A stretch of DNA of 54,301 nucleotides from a virus. The translations under genes were made by a program, and so were the position numbers. Position 1 is the stretch's first letter. Each line of letters opens with the position of its first letter. Below the pieces are notes generated by a model, which made no database searches, was not told the DNA's origin, and saw only the letters and a program-made list of their open reading frames with translations. The DNA lies in IMG/VR virus record IMGVR_UViG_3300032092_000041, positions 1 to 54,301 of that record, one strand, 5' to 3'. Below, in pieces: positions 1 to 11,100 of this stretch.

Positions 1-1069
1 CACCTTGTACATAAGCTGAAGAACCTGCCGCATTGGCAGCATTGTAAGCCGCTTGTGCCAAAACATTGGCTGAGTTAGCAAAGTTGTAGGCCGCTTGTGT
101 AAATCCACCTAACTCAATATTATTAACGACAGCAGTTTTACCAACCAAATTTGCTCTAATAATATCAGCATTTAAATTGGCCGTTCTAAACGATGGGTCT
201 GTGATATTAAGTTGGTTATTTGCACCAAGTTCTGGTATATAATCTTTAAACAAAAACCATTCTTTTGTACCAAAATCACGAACAAAACCGGCATGAGCAT
301 TAACACCGTCATTATAATGTGAAACGAAACCAATATCTTTCAAGTCACTAAAATAATTTCCTGTTCCCAAAAGGATCAATGGATCAGAAACCTCGAATGA
401 CTGAGTGTTTGTGGTAATTAAATTACCTTGTACGGTTAAGTTTCCAGTAACAAATAAGTTTTTATTGTTGATGATGTTGACATCACCATTAATATTACCA
501 CCAGAAGAACTAAATTTAGTATTGGAATTATCGTATGCTGCTTGAGCAAGTACGTTGGCCGCATTAGCTTTATTGAATGCTTCAAAACCAATAAGTCCTT
601 CGGCAGTATTTGCTTTGTCGAATGCTGCCTGTGCTAATGCGTTTGCAGAATTGGCTTTGTCGAAAGCACTTTGGCTAAAACCAGTTAAGAAACTAATGTT
701 GATATTGGCTGCTTGAACACCAGCCAAAGCAATAGATATATTGGCATTTTGTGCCACATCCACGGCAGCCAAAACTATTGTATTAGCAGACGCACTATTT
801 GCTTGGTTATAAGCCGCTTGTGCCAGTACATTGGCTGAGTTGGCTTTATCAAATATTTGTTGAGTATTACCAGCTACTAATGTATTGGCAGATATCCATT
901 GACGACCACCAGGATAATTAGAGTTATAACTTAATATATCTCCGGTATTGGCTGCGCCTAGATTTGGTTCTGCTGAACTTAAATCTAAAAATTGATATCG
1001 GTCTGATGTAACATTAGCAGAGTTACTTGTGGGTACACGACCGCTAACCAGTCTGGATCTATTGGTCAT
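1..1069 (-). CDS. Tail fibre-like structural protein (C-terminus outside window)
   Basis: An open frame runs from an ATG at 1069 off the left edge, giving about 356 residues without a stop. After an N-terminal stretch starting MTNRSRLVSG, it carries repeats of the form A-(Y/F)-(N/D)-x-A-N-(S/A)-A-N-x-L-A-Q-A, for example AFDKANSANALAQAA and AAYNQANSA. Between the repeats is a beta-rich segment containing VTGNLTVQGNL, typical of phage fibre proteins. Similar AFDKAN repeats are common in fibres of aquatic T4-like phages. It lies 6 bp downstream of another structural gene on the same strand. Adhesin or fibre function is inferred from composition and context; no receptor-binding domain can be identified. 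Confidence 0.8.
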   Translation of the reverse strand, partial: MTNRSRLVSGRVPTSNSANVTSDRYQFLDLSSAEPNLGAANTGDILSYNSNYPGGRQWISANTLVAGNTQQIFDKANSANVLAQAAYNQANSASANTIVLAAVDVAQNANISIALAGVQAANINISFLTGFSQSAFDKANSANALAQAAFDKANTAEGLIGFEAFNKANAANVLAQAAYDNSNTKFSSSGGNINGDVNIINNKNLFVTGNLTVQGNLITTNTQSFEVSDPLILLGTGNYFSDLKDIGFVSHYNDGVNAHAGFVRDFGTKEWFLFKDYIPELGANNQLNITDPSFRTANLNADIIRANLVGKTAVVNNIELGGFTQAAYNFANSANVLAQAAYNAANAAGSSAYVQG

Positions 1070-1075
1070 ATTTTA

Positions 1076-1414
1076 TTATTGATTTGCTGTTTCTAGATAT
1101 GACAAAATTAATTGTCCTGAATTATTTGTGCTACAACTGGCTGAAAGTGAATCTCCAGTTTGTAATATTAATTTTCCTGTTAACAAAGTACCCGCATCAT
1201 TAATTGGTATAATGGTGTTTTTAATAATTGATGTTGTATTCGGACCTCTAAGAAAATTTGCTGACGCTGTAATTGAACTTGTAGCATTAATATTTGATAC
1301 TTGAGCCAATAGAACCACGGTTGTTACACTAATTGGACAAGTGTATACAGTTTGTGGAGTGGTTGTTAAATCTAAAGTTACTGTTTTAAATGTATTTAAT
1401 GGAATGGCTGCCAT
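1076..1414 (-). CDS. Small virion structural protein, beta-rich
   Basis: This 112-residue protein is rich in Thr, Ser, Ile and Val and looks like an all-beta domain (residues 10-110). It contains the phrases NTIIPINDAGTLLTGKL and LQTGDSLSAS. Similar small proteins sit beside tail fibre genes in cyanophages and pelagiphages and are annotated as structural or decoration proteins. It is sandwiched between two fibre genes with gaps of 3-6 bp, so it is almost certainly translated with them. A role as fibre-associated or capsid-decorating subunit is inferred; no enzymatic motif is visible. Confidence 0.7.
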   Translation of the reverse strand: MAAIPLNTFKTVTLDLTTTPQTVYTCPISVTTVVLLAQVSNINATSSITASANFLRGPNTTSIIKNTIIPINDAGTLLTGKLILQTGDSLSASCSTNNSGQLILSYLETANQ

Positions 1415-1417
1415 TTT

Positions 1418-3019
1418 TTATCCTTCGAGCGCTAAAATATAAGGTGTCATTTCTGCAAATAAACTTTTTGTAAATGTTCTACCAGCAATAGTTGCTGTAG
1501 ATTGATTAAGTACTAAGTCGCCTACAATAAAATTACCAGATTCATCTGTTGCTGTGGCGTAAACAGCACCTTCTGCAATTACAATAATTTGATTTGCTGA
1601 ATTTGCAACACCACCTAATCTTGGTAGTGCATTAATTGTTGTTCCGGCACCAACAAATTCAAAAGTTTGTGCTGATGCTCTTAATTGACTTTGTTGGTAA
1701 AAACTAAGTTGTGTACCGTTAGCAAATACTGATGTATTACTTAGTGCAAATGTAACCGTACTATTTCCGTTTGCACCTAATGGAGTTGCAGAACTAACGG
1801 TATAATATGTGCTCGGATCATCACCAGCAATTTTCATAACCATGGTAGAAAAAGGAACTGTTGATGTTACAAAATCTGTATTTGCAACTATATTTTTAAT
1901 ATCAAAAGTATTATTGTTGGCAGCTTGAATGCCGTCCAACACCGCAGTCATAGCAAGAGCACCTTTGCCATTAGCAACAAGACCACGATTACCAAAGTTT
2001 ACGTTACAGTTACCCATTGAAGCCGAACCACCAGTTTCCGCTAAGAAAGAAGTGTCACAGAAGATACCATAGATAGAAACTAATTGTGAGTAACCATCAT
2101 TTAAAATATGTACACCAGTACCATTATTATTTACTTGAGTATATTGTGCAGAAATCATACTCTTATTACCAGTAGCTCTTGATCCATCAATTTTTAATCC
2201 TGTTCCACCAAGAGTAGTAATAGAAGAACAATTATAAATGTATGGACTTCCAGTAATATAAGTTGTATATCTTGTATTGCTAGTAGCTGGTGAAGTTCTC
2301 AATGGAATAAAAAGATTGTAAGAAGAACTGCTATCAGGAAAATTAATAAAACTAGTGCTTAACGTAGCAATTTTTGTGTTGCCATCATAAGCAGTAATTG
2401 TTTTAGTTTGATTTGCTCCGGCACCTGCTGTGATGGTAATATTCATACTAGTATAATAATCATCATAAGAAGATGCAGATGCATCCAATCGAACAGTAGT
2501 TGCAGTACCACTTTGTACTGTACCAGTTTCAACTATTGGAGCTGGAAATGAAATTGCCGAACCTGAGTAGTCAATAAATTTTACACCAGTTACATAACCA
2601 TTGTTGTTCATCCAAAAAATATCTTTTGTTGAATCAATCGGCTTAATAATAGTATTTCTTTCTCCTGCACCACAAATCTGTACTTGTTGTGGAACAATAA
2701 TAGGAGTAATTTCGGTGTATAAACCGCTATGAATAAAAACTGTATCTCCTGGTACTGCTGCAGCTACTGCTGCACGAATGGTTGCTTTTGATGCACCTGG
2801 AGTCGTACCATCGAACTGGTCATTACCTGTTGTTGAAACATAATAAGTTTTGCCAGCTGGCGTAGAAGAAATATCAACTACATGACCATTTTGTAACTGT
2901 AAAAATAAACGACCATCAGTTAAGTTTACTGCCAATTCACCAGGAGCCAAAGTATTGGCTGCTGGCATAGAAAATACCGTATTACTTCTTTTTAATTGTA
3001 TAATTGAAGTATTTGCCAT
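1418..3019 (-). CDS. Tail fibre/spike protein with pectate-lyase-like beta-helix
   Basis: This 533-residue protein has two visible parts. Residues 1-50 match the common phage N-terminal module beginning IIQLKRSNT with GELAVNLTDGRLF, seen on many fibre proteins of T4-like aquatic phages. Residues 58-140 contain KTYYVSTTGNDQFDGT, then AVPGDTVFIHSGLYTE and QICGAGERNTII, the signature of a right-handed parallel beta-helix of the pectate-lyase or DUF1565 type. The remainder is Ser/Thr/Asn-rich. The protein probably forms a trimeric spike or fibre that contacts surface polysaccharide. Whether it cuts glycans cannot be told, because no catalytic residues are recognisable. Its start codon overlaps the stop of the next gene upstream. 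Confidence 0.75.
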   Translation of the reverse strand: MANTSIIQLKRSNTVFSMPAANTLAPGELAVNLTDGRLFLQLQNGHVVDISSTPAGKTYYVSTTGNDQFDGTTPGASKATIRAAVAAAVPGDTVFIHSGLYTEITPIIVPQQVQICGAGERNTIIKPIDSTKDIFWMNNNGYVTGVKFIDYSGSAISFPAPIVETGTVQSGTATTVRLDASASSYDDYYTSMNITITAGAGANQTKTITAYDGNTKIATLSTSFINFPDSSSSYNLFIPLRTSPATSNTRYTTYITGSPYIYNCSSITTLGGTGLKIDGSRATGNKSMISAQYTQVNNNGTGVHILNDGYSQLVSIYGIFCDTSFLAETGGSASMGNCNVNFGNRGLVANGKGALAMTAVLDGIQAANNNTFDIKNIVANTDFVTSTVPFSTMVMKIAGDDPSTYYTVSSATPLGANGNSTVTFALSNTSVFANGTQLSFYQQSQLRASAQTFEFVGAGTTINALPRLGGVANSANQIIVIAEGAVYATATDESGNFIVGDLVLNQSTATIAGRTFTKSLFAEMTPYILALEG

Positions 3020-3258
3020 TAAAATGTACCTCCGTCAATCAATGCCAAACTTGCAACGATAGCATTTTCAGCAATAGCAATAACATTTGAAGTTACAAAG
3101 CTATTTGTATTAGCTTCATAAACAATTGCAAAACCTTGGCCTGCACCTGCTAGACTTAAATCAGTAGCGCTCTTTAAAGTTCTACTTCCGTAGGTGATAG
3201 AGGTTGCTCTTGGATTTGTAGGAGTTCCTACTGTGACTTTTATATTACCAAGTGCCAT
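3019..3258 (-). CDS. Small structural protein near tail fibre
   Basis: This 79-residue protein begins MALGNIKVTVG and contains YEANTNSFVTSNV and a C-terminal IVASLALIDGGTF. The last base of its stop codon is shared with the start codon of the following fibre gene, so the two are translationally coupled. Small proteins of this kind accompany fibre genes in cyanophage-like genomes. No catalytic motif or membrane segment is visible. A virion role is inferred from position only. Confidence 0.65.
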   Translation of the reverse strand: MALGNIKVTVGTPTNPRATSITYGSRTLKSATDLSLAGAGQGFAIVYEANTNSFVTSNVIAIAENAIVASLALIDGGTF

Positions 3259-3260
3259 TA

Positions 3261-3596
3261 TTACCTCGTAACTGATGGAGATACATCAACAACACCTTCT
3301 AAGATTCTGGTGGCATCACCAGAAGGTGTCTTAATGATTGTATCGTAAACATAACGTCCGGCTGCTATGTTGGCTGTTGTAGGAGTACTCATGGACAATG
3401 AAACTGTGCCTGTATTGGCATTAACAATTGCAAGAAATGCTGCTGTAGCATTGGATGAATAATAAGACTTACGAATTTGACTATTTGCTGTATATCCAGT
3501 CAAGTCATAGATATCACCATAGACATCATCTAAGGTAATTGTGGTACTGAATGAGGTTCCTTGTTCTATGTAGAGATTTTGATAGGCAGCTGGCAT
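3261..3596 (-). CDS. Virion protein, BppU-like beta domain
   Basis: This 111-residue, all-beta-looking protein contains YIEQGTSFSTTITLDD, DLTGYTANSQIRKSY and AGRYVYDTIIKTPSG. The pattern resembles the BppU N-terminal and fibre-tip family found in many tail modules. It is the first gene after a 134-bp gap, and a CATAAATA octamer lies 33 bp upstream, so it likely heads a late transcript running leftward through the fibre genes. A Shine-Dalgarno-like CAGGAA precedes the start. The family assignment is moderate. Confidence 0.65.
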   Translation of the reverse strand: MPAAYQNLYIEQGTSFSTTITLDDVYGDIYDLTGYTANSQIRKSYYSSNATAAFLAIVNANTGTVSLSMSTPTTANIAAGRYVYDTIIKTPSGDATRILEGVVDVSPSVTR

Positions 3597-3628
3597 TTAA
3601 AATTCCTGAAGTCATTATTCTTATTGGA

Positions 3629-3636
3629 TATTTATG
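3629..3636 (-). promoter_or_regulatory. Candidate T4-type late promoter (CATAAATA)
   Basis: Read on the minus strand the octamer is CATAAATA, one base from the T4 late -10 box TATAAATA. It lies 33 bp upstream of the ATG at 3596, in the only sizeable gap of the left structural cluster. The presence of a gp33 homologue in the window makes T4-type late transcription plausible. Confidence 0.5.
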
Positions 3637-3687
3637 TCAATACCTACCTCACCTTAAAAGTAAATTCGCTTTTCCAACTCTAGGATA

Positions 3688-3732
3688 GCGTCCGGAGAAT
3701 TCTGGGGCCGGAACGCAAAAATTCGAATTTTT
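3688..3732 (-). terminator. Candidate terminator/hairpin region after S74 fibre gene
   Basis: Two structures are adjacent. GCGT-CCGG at 3688-3695 pairs with CCGG-A-ACGC at 3708-3716 with one bulged base. AAAAATTCGAATTTTT at 3717-3732 is a perfect 16-bp palindrome that overlaps the stop codon of the gene reading leftward from 4903. Together they probably end that transcript, although no classical U-tract follows the GC-rich stem. Confidence 0.5.
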
Positions 3733-4903
3733 ATTTTTTAAGACTATTTACTTCGGCCTTGAGTTCTTTTATCGCCTCAATCAAAAGTGGTATAATTCTT
3801 TCATAATGAATTGTCAAATACTTCTCATCAATTGGAGCAGGTACGACCACCTCAGGCAATACTGCTTGTACCTCTTGTGCGGAAAGGCCAACTTCTGATT
3901 TAACATCATAACCTAACGCTTGTGCGGTTTCGTTAGCTTCATAATGAAACCCATTCAAACTCATTACTTTATCTAGAGCACCTTCAATATTACCTAAACG
4001 AGTTTTTAGTCTGTCGTCTGAGTAGTATGCGGTAATGTTATTAACTGCACGAATTTCGCCAGCCGTACCTGAACCTGCTGTGCCAACTCCAAGAGAATTA
4101 ATTTGAAAATTTGCACCAGTACCAATATTTTGTGGAGTAGATAATAATATGTTTCCTGTACTATTATTTGCAATAACTTGGTTAGCGGTTCCAGTAATTG
4201 TTCCAACAATTGCGCCACCTGCAATTTGACTACTTGTTATTGAACCTGGAGCAATTTGACTGCCTGTTATAAACCCAAGAATTTTAGTATTTGCAATTCC
4301 AGTAATCCAAGTTGGATCGGAATAGTATAAATTGCTGTAAATACCATTAGTTACAGTATTTGCGTTACCTGAGGTTCCCGTGATACTAATATTCCATTGG
4401 CCAGTATTATAATTATAGGCGGTAGCACCACCAACAATTAAACTACCATTAAAGGCTGTAGTTCCTAAAAACGATGCACCATTTGAAACAGATAGAGTAT
4501 TTAAAGAAGTTGCACCACCTACTGTGAAATTTGTTCCTACTGTGGCACTATTGGCTACAGCAAGTCCAGTATTTCCATTTGCAAACATGGTATTTGAGAA
4601 TACGGAAGAACCAGTTACAGTTAATGAAGTTCCTGTATTTGAAAATGTGCCTTGTCCAGCGGTTAATCCGTTTTGAACTGTTACAAAAGATCCTGAGCCG
4701 ACAACTTGAAGTCCACCGCCAATAATTGCATTATTTGCAACAGATAAACCTAATGATGGATCATTGAAATAATATGTACCGGCCGCTTTTGTAAAACTAT
4801 TAGTTGAAGCTTGATTGTTTTGATTAATCAAGAAATTTGTTGCAACCACCCAATCGCCAAAGGTATTGGCATAACTAAGTGTTGGAATTGTATTAGCTGC
4901 CAT
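3731..4903 (-). CDS. Tail fibre with C-terminal peptidase S74 chaperone domain
   Basis: This 390-residue protein is Asn/Thr/Ser-rich with VTGSSVF and GGGLQVVGSGSF style beta repeats over residues 1-290. The last ~100 residues carry the S74 intramolecular chaperone motif: SDDRLKTRLGNI, then VGLSAQEVQAVLPE and YERIIPLLIEAIKEL. In this family (for example endosialidase tailspikes) the Ser-Lys dyad of the SDDRLK segment self-cleaves after trimer assembly. The protein is therefore very likely a trimeric fibre matured by autoproteolysis. The end of the gene upstream on the same strand overlaps its start by 11 bp. Confidence 0.85.
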   Translation of the reverse strand: MAANTIPTLSYANTFGDWVVATNFLINQNNQASTNSFTKAAGTYYFNDPSLGLSVANNAIIGGGLQVVGSGSFVTVQNGLTAGQGTFSNTGTSLTVTGSSVFSNTMFANGNTGLAVANSATVGTNFTVGGATSLNTLSVSNGASFLGTTAFNGSLIVGGATAYNYNTGQWNISITGTSGNANTVTNGIYSNLYYSDPTWITGIANTKILGFITGSQIAPGSITSSQIAGGAIVGTITGTANQVIANNSTGNILLSTPQNIGTGANFQINSLGVGTAGSGTAGEIRAVNNITAYYSDDRLKTRLGNIEGALDKVMSLNGFHYEANETAQALGYDVKSEVGLSAQEVQAVLPEVVVPAPIDEKYLTIHYERIIPLLIEAIKELKAEVNSLKK

Positions 4904-5120
4904 TTGACTTTTCCATTAATTTTAAAATTAATTGTTTGATTTCTTGCATATCACCTTTAAGTTCAGAAATATCTGATTTCATACTATTTATTTCGTTTTT
5001 TTGACTTTCCAAAAGCTTTCTTTTTTTCATATATTCGTTTAAACCATTTTGGTCTTGATTAATTAAAGCCATTGTTGTTGTATCACGAACTAAACTGGTG
5101 CCTGGTATTTGAACTATCAT
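4893..5120 (-). CDS. Small coiled-coil fibre-associated protein
   Basis: This 75-residue protein has an N-terminal strand-rich segment (MIVQIPGTSLVRD) followed by a predicted coiled coil from about residue 30 to 68, with heptad-like spacing in ESQKNEINSMKSDISELKG. It overlaps the S74 fibre gene downstream by 11 bp and ends 1 bp from the giant structural gene upstream. A similar short coiled-coil protein is found beside fibre genes in cyanophages. It may be a fibre connector or trimerisation partner; this is inference. Confidence 0.65.
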   Translation of the reverse strand: MIVQIPGTSLVRDTTTMALINQDQNGLNEYMKKRKLLESQKNEINSMKSDISELKGDMQEIKQLILKLMEKSNGS

Positions 5121-5121
5121 A

Positions 5122-8100
5122 TTAGAATGTTGTGTTTACGTTAGATGGTAAAGCAAGAGCTCGCATATCTGTTACATATGGAACAAAAGTATTATCGGTT
5201 GTTGTTAAAACAATTTTAATTGCAAACTGACTAAATGTTGTGTATGTTTGGCCAGTTGTTGAACTTACATAACTTACATAACCTACATCAACACCTGCTG
5301 TTCCAGGAGCAAAAGCATATTCATAAGTATCTGTTCTAGTTAATGAAAATTGTGTATTGCTGTTATTAATTTTTGTCATTAACTGCCAAGAACTATTATT
5401 AAGGCCTTGAGTATCATTACGATTTAATATTTTGTAATAAACATTAATATCGGTATTTGGTGGCCTGTAAGCAGTTAAGTATACATTAATATCACCAGAA
5501 TCGTTACCTTGTGCCAATTGAATTGGTCTTGTTACATATTTAGCAAGAGCAGGACCACCAACTTGAGAAGTTTCACCAATTACGTTGGCGGAAGCACCAG
5601 TACCTGGAGTGGTATTGGCGTCAATAATTGTAATTGTTGGTGTTTCCAAATAACCTGAACCACCGTTGGTGATATAGATTGATTTAATAACTCCATTCTC
5701 TACGTTAGCTTCAGCAATTGCAGGAGAACCACCAACTCCTGTTGGAGCAGATATTGTTACAGAAAGGTTTGCGTTATTACTGTAACCTGTTCCACCAGAG
5801 GCCAATTGAATTAAATTGTTTGATATTGAGCAATTATTGATGTTCCAATTAATTGCATAAGCACTTAAACCAGCATCAGAAATTACTGGACTAACAAAAG
5901 AATCAGTAGAGGATAGTGTTGCATTTAATATAAATGAGTTATTCGAATATGGTAAAATTACTCGTTCTCCATTACCGTCATCCAAATAAATGTCATCTGC
6001 CGTTGCAGTACCGTATTTTCCAGGTGTAATATTTTTGTTACCAGCACTTGAACCGCTTGCTAAAGTAGCAACATAATTATATGAAATTTGTGTTGTTGTA
6101 GGAGTAAAATCAGTTGTTGTAATATTAAATGCGTCAACATAAGTTGTGGAATTTGAAATTGAATTCAAAGTATTTGAAACGGTGTTTGCATTTGTATAAT
6201 AATCAACCGATTGTTCAATTAATTCTCTTTGTGGAGATAATCTTGGTATCACATAAGGAATTTGTGGTGTTGCACTTGTTGTAAATATACATTGGTCTGC
6301 AACCATCATTAAAGCTTGGTTTTGGTCAACGCTCCATGTTTGAGAATTTTGAGATATGAACAAACCACCAACATAAGGTGCACCGCCAATTTTAGTAACA
6401 ACAGAAGGTGTATTATCAGTTGGTAAATTCTTGGCAGAAGAACCTATAGCAGTATCTCCGTTAGCAGCAGTCCATACTGTGTATTGGTTACTGTCCGTCT
6501 TTACAATAAACGCATACAATACATCAGATTGAATATAAACTGGTACAGAAAATTGGAATACCGTTGCAGTTGTGCCATCTAAGTACTGTGGAGTTTCAGA
6601 AGTATTCACCATATCTGGTGTCAGACTAACAATAGAGTGATCCAAAATGTCGCCATTAGGATAACCGTTTAAAGTACCAACAATATACAATGATACAGGA
6701 ATATTTTCTGTGGTAGGTTTAGACCTAAAGAACAATTTAATGGAATTTAAGAAGAAACCATTTGGATAATTTCTCTTAGATACAATAAATGATTGTGCAA
6801 CTGGATCCCAAGGACTTATAGATGTTGAAACCGATGTTAATTGTTGTTGTGATGTTTGAGTAAATGTACCTTTGGCACCTGCAGGAGAAGCACCAAAATC
6901 TACACGTTGTTGAGTTGTTTGTAAACCTTCAGCGTAGTAAGTTGCTTCTGCATATGTTGTTGCTGAAGTTTGATTGCCTCCAGTACTATTGTCTACTCGT
7001 AATACTCTTTCGCCAGTACGGAAAGTACTGTCTGGTAAATTAAAGATACCATAGAAAGATCCGGTTTCATCAGTTGAAATGCTTCCAATCGAATAAATGT
7101 CGCCATTAGCACTAGTAATAGAAGAAGCCAACACAGCAACTTGGTTTGCACCATAATAATTAGAAATTGTTGCAGATTGATTTTTACCTGTACCAGCACA
7201 AATGTAAATTGTGTTGCCGGTATAGTAACCATCTGTTGTTGCGGCCAATTTAGACAATTGAATTGATGTTGTCGTGTTGGCGTTTAAGATTCTACCGCCA
7301 AAATGTTTGGTTGAGGCTATTGTACCTGATGCTGTATTACCTTGGTAAATTCCGTTTACGTCAAAAAAACCATTTACTAAAGATAAAGAATTATTATATG
7401 TAATAGAAGAAGGATCAGCCGCAACATATAGTCTTGTGTTACTTGTATTGGCATAATTGTATACCCCAACAACTCTTGCGGTTGGAGTGAATATACCACT
7501 TAAATAATAACCTAATACATCGTCTTGTTTAAATGCACCAACAACATTTGTTAATTCAATAATATTTGGTTTACGAATATAATTTATAATACTTGTGTTA
7601 TCAAAATATGCCGTAATTGGAGAATTTGTCAATAAGCTTCCAGCACGAACAACAACTTGTTGTGGCCTAATATATGGCAAAACAGAAATGTCAGTAATAT
7701 ATCCGTTATTTAATGCATATGTACTACCAATTCTATCATACGGACCAAGAATGTCTGATTTTGCTTGTTGCAAAGTCGTCACACTTGATGTAGTTGAAAA
7801 ACCAACCCGACCAAACGGACTTGGATTGATTCCATGGCCTTCGGTAAAAGTTGTTGCACTAGTTGTTGTTCCTGAAATTGTTTTCCAGTCACCAGAAGAT
7901 AACACGCTAATATTTTCGCTAGCTTGAAACACTTGTAAATCTGGATTGGTAATTAATAATGCTGGAGAATAATTTGTATCAACCCAATTATCCATATTTG
8001 GAGATAAAGATAACACGCCTTCACTCGTTACATAAGCAAAAGGATTAACATTGGTTGTTCTAGAAGCCAATTTTTGGCTAAACACATTTGCTGTTGTGAA

Positions 8101-11100
8101 AGGTAAAGTAAAATAATTTACATAACCATCATAACTAATATTATAACCTAATGCACTTGAGGTTGCTGAAGAAGGCAATCCCATGTTGTAAGCTAAAGCT
8201 GAAGATTTTAATGGATAATTTTTAACACTTTGTGATGCCGTCATTCTTCTTTCACGGCGATTAATGGTAGCAGAATAATCCTGACTTAAAGTATCGGCAG
8301 TTGCGTAACTAGAGAAGTCATCAACAATAATACCGTTCTTAAATCGATTTAATCCATAAGCATCAGAAATTTGCTGAGAAGTTGCAGTTTGTTCTAATTG
8401 GCTTAAAGATGTGTAATATTCAACATTATTAATGCGATTTTCCAAACCAGCAATATCTTGCATTGTATATCGTTGGTGTTTAACTTTTTCGATGGATAAA
8501 TTTGGCATAAATCCAGAAGGTGCTTCTGTTGGCAAATAACCAGTATATGGATCCAAAGATAAATTTGCTATTACAAGTGAACCATCAGGCTGAGCAGGAT
8601 ATAAAGGAGTTAAAGATGAAGTTCCTTCAATAATTTTAAAACTCTTATCTTTTGTTAAAACTAATTTATCTTTTCTACCCAAATAATAATTATAATAACC
8701 TGTAAAAGTAGACATATCATACGGCAAAAATACTCCATACTTTGTTGTATCACCAGTATTTGAATAGCGGAAAGTAAATAAAGTTTGAGCATTCAATCTT
8801 GCTGGTCTAAAATCCAAACTATCTCTAAGTGCATATACTATACCGGCTTTACTAGTATATTGTGGAATTTGTTGATAAACTTCATTCAAATAAGATTGTA
8901 CACTAAAATAACCATCTCCACCAGTATGTTGATAGTAGTTCAAAACAACTAGCATATTACCAGAAGGTTTAGGGTATCCAGGTTTTAATGTAATTGAAGC
9001 GTGGTCATAGAATCCATCTCTTTGACCGTTATCAAAATTAAATCTACTAGTTATATCATATGAAGAACCTGCAATCAACATAGAAGCAGTTGGTAAAGTA
9101 CCTACGCTGCCAGTATCAATAACACGAACAATATTTTTAACATCTGATAAATATAAACTTTGTGAAATTCCTGGATTTACTATTCCGGCATTTTGTATAT
9201 AAACTTGACCTTTTGATGTTGTGGCCGTATTATCAACAAATGTATATGTTGCTACTTGAGTATTACTAGAATTAATAACAGATGTGTTTCCTGCTATTAA
9301 TGTTTTATTTCGTAACAAGTGAGCGGTATTGTCAGCATTGACTGCATAGACAGTAGCAAGAATAGTTGCTGTAAATGTACCACCGACATCTGATGCTTGT
9401 AGTGTTGCAGTTGAAGCGTCTGCACTTAAAACTACTGTTCTTCCTGCTGTTGTCCAAGGAACAATTTCTCCTACATTTAATGTACAACCTCCACCAATAG
9501 CAGTAACAACAATAACAAAATTTTGTCTAACTAAAGAAGATGAGAGTGTTGATCCACCAGTACCAATGTGACGAATAACATTTGAATAGTCGCCAGTATA
9601 CTGTAACGCTGTTGAAACCGTAGAACCAACACCAGTAGAAGTGAAACCAACATTTCTCCACAACTGTTGGGTGGTATATGTTGTGCTTGTTAAGTTGGCA
9701 ACATAAGGACTTCCAACAGGGAAAATTAATTCTGGATATGTTGGATTTTGTAATGTTGTTAATCCTGATGGAACACCATTTGCTTTGCTTGATTCGTCAA
9801 TAATAGCAGTAGAATATATTTGTGCGGGGAAGGACGATTTATTTGCAAACACCACGGTATTTGCATATTTAATATCAAAATTTAATGTATATTGTGATGT
9901 TGTGTCGGGAGTTGTAGTCCAATTTTGATTAATTGTTGCAACTTTTGATACGCCGTTATAAGCAACAATTGTTCGGCTATCACCAGCATTTCTACCATTA
10001 AAAATGCTAATGGTCATACCTGGATAGGCAGTATTTGATGTGGAAAAATAAGATGGAAAAGTTACAGTATTAGGTGTTGCAGTTGTTACATTAGCACTAA
10101 TACTATTTGCTTGTAAACTGTCAACATATAAACGATACACATAAGAATTTGCATCTGTGCCATTAACCTTGTCAAATTCTAATCCACGAATATATCCTGT
10201 TGCAACAACAGTTGAAGAATAAGAACTAGAAGTTGCAACACTTACATTTGCAACAGACACACAATGAAAATCTACGTTTGAATATGTGGTTGTATCAAAG
10301 AATTGTCCGTTTGCACCACGAACTGTATCAACATAAAAATAATTACCATAAGACATATATGTTGGATTATTATTTTGTGCTACGGTGGTTCTGGAACGCA
10401 TTGTTGTTAAATCAATAGGTGCTTGATTTTCAATACGATAACCGTGAACATAAGCAATACCTTTACCAACACTCATAATATAACTATTATTTGAAGCGTC
10501 TGCGGTGTTTGCTTTTGGAGTTAATTTAAAATCATTAACAATATAATCACCATTGGTCTCATAATCACGCTTTGCAAAATAATCATCAATAACATTATAA
10601 ACTGTTCCGTTTACAATTGTTTGCACCTCACCATTAATTACACGAATCAATTCAATGAATGAATCATCGTTACCTAATAATAATGGCCTTGTTTCTAATA
10701 CTAAATCAATTTTATAACGGTCTGCACCAGGCGCTTGATAATTCGAAGCACCAATAGCCGGATCTAACAAAGAAGAATCATTTAAATAAGTTGTAATTGA
10801 TTCTACAATGTCTAAACCAACTCTTAAATTTGGAATACTATCATATTTGTTTAAAATAACAGATTGTGGATTAACCTGTACAAAAGTGCCTTTAGTAATT
10901 ACTTCACCCGATGGTGCGGTATAATTGGAAGAAATATAAAAAACACCCTGAGAAACAGAAGCAACAGAACTTGAACCGGTAGAAGCAGAAGTGATAGCTT
11001 GACAAATTGGTTGCAAAGTTGTTGCATCATATACTATGTCACCATTAGTAAATTGTACGCCAGATGTATAGGTTAGAATTATTGTAGGAGGATCTCCGCC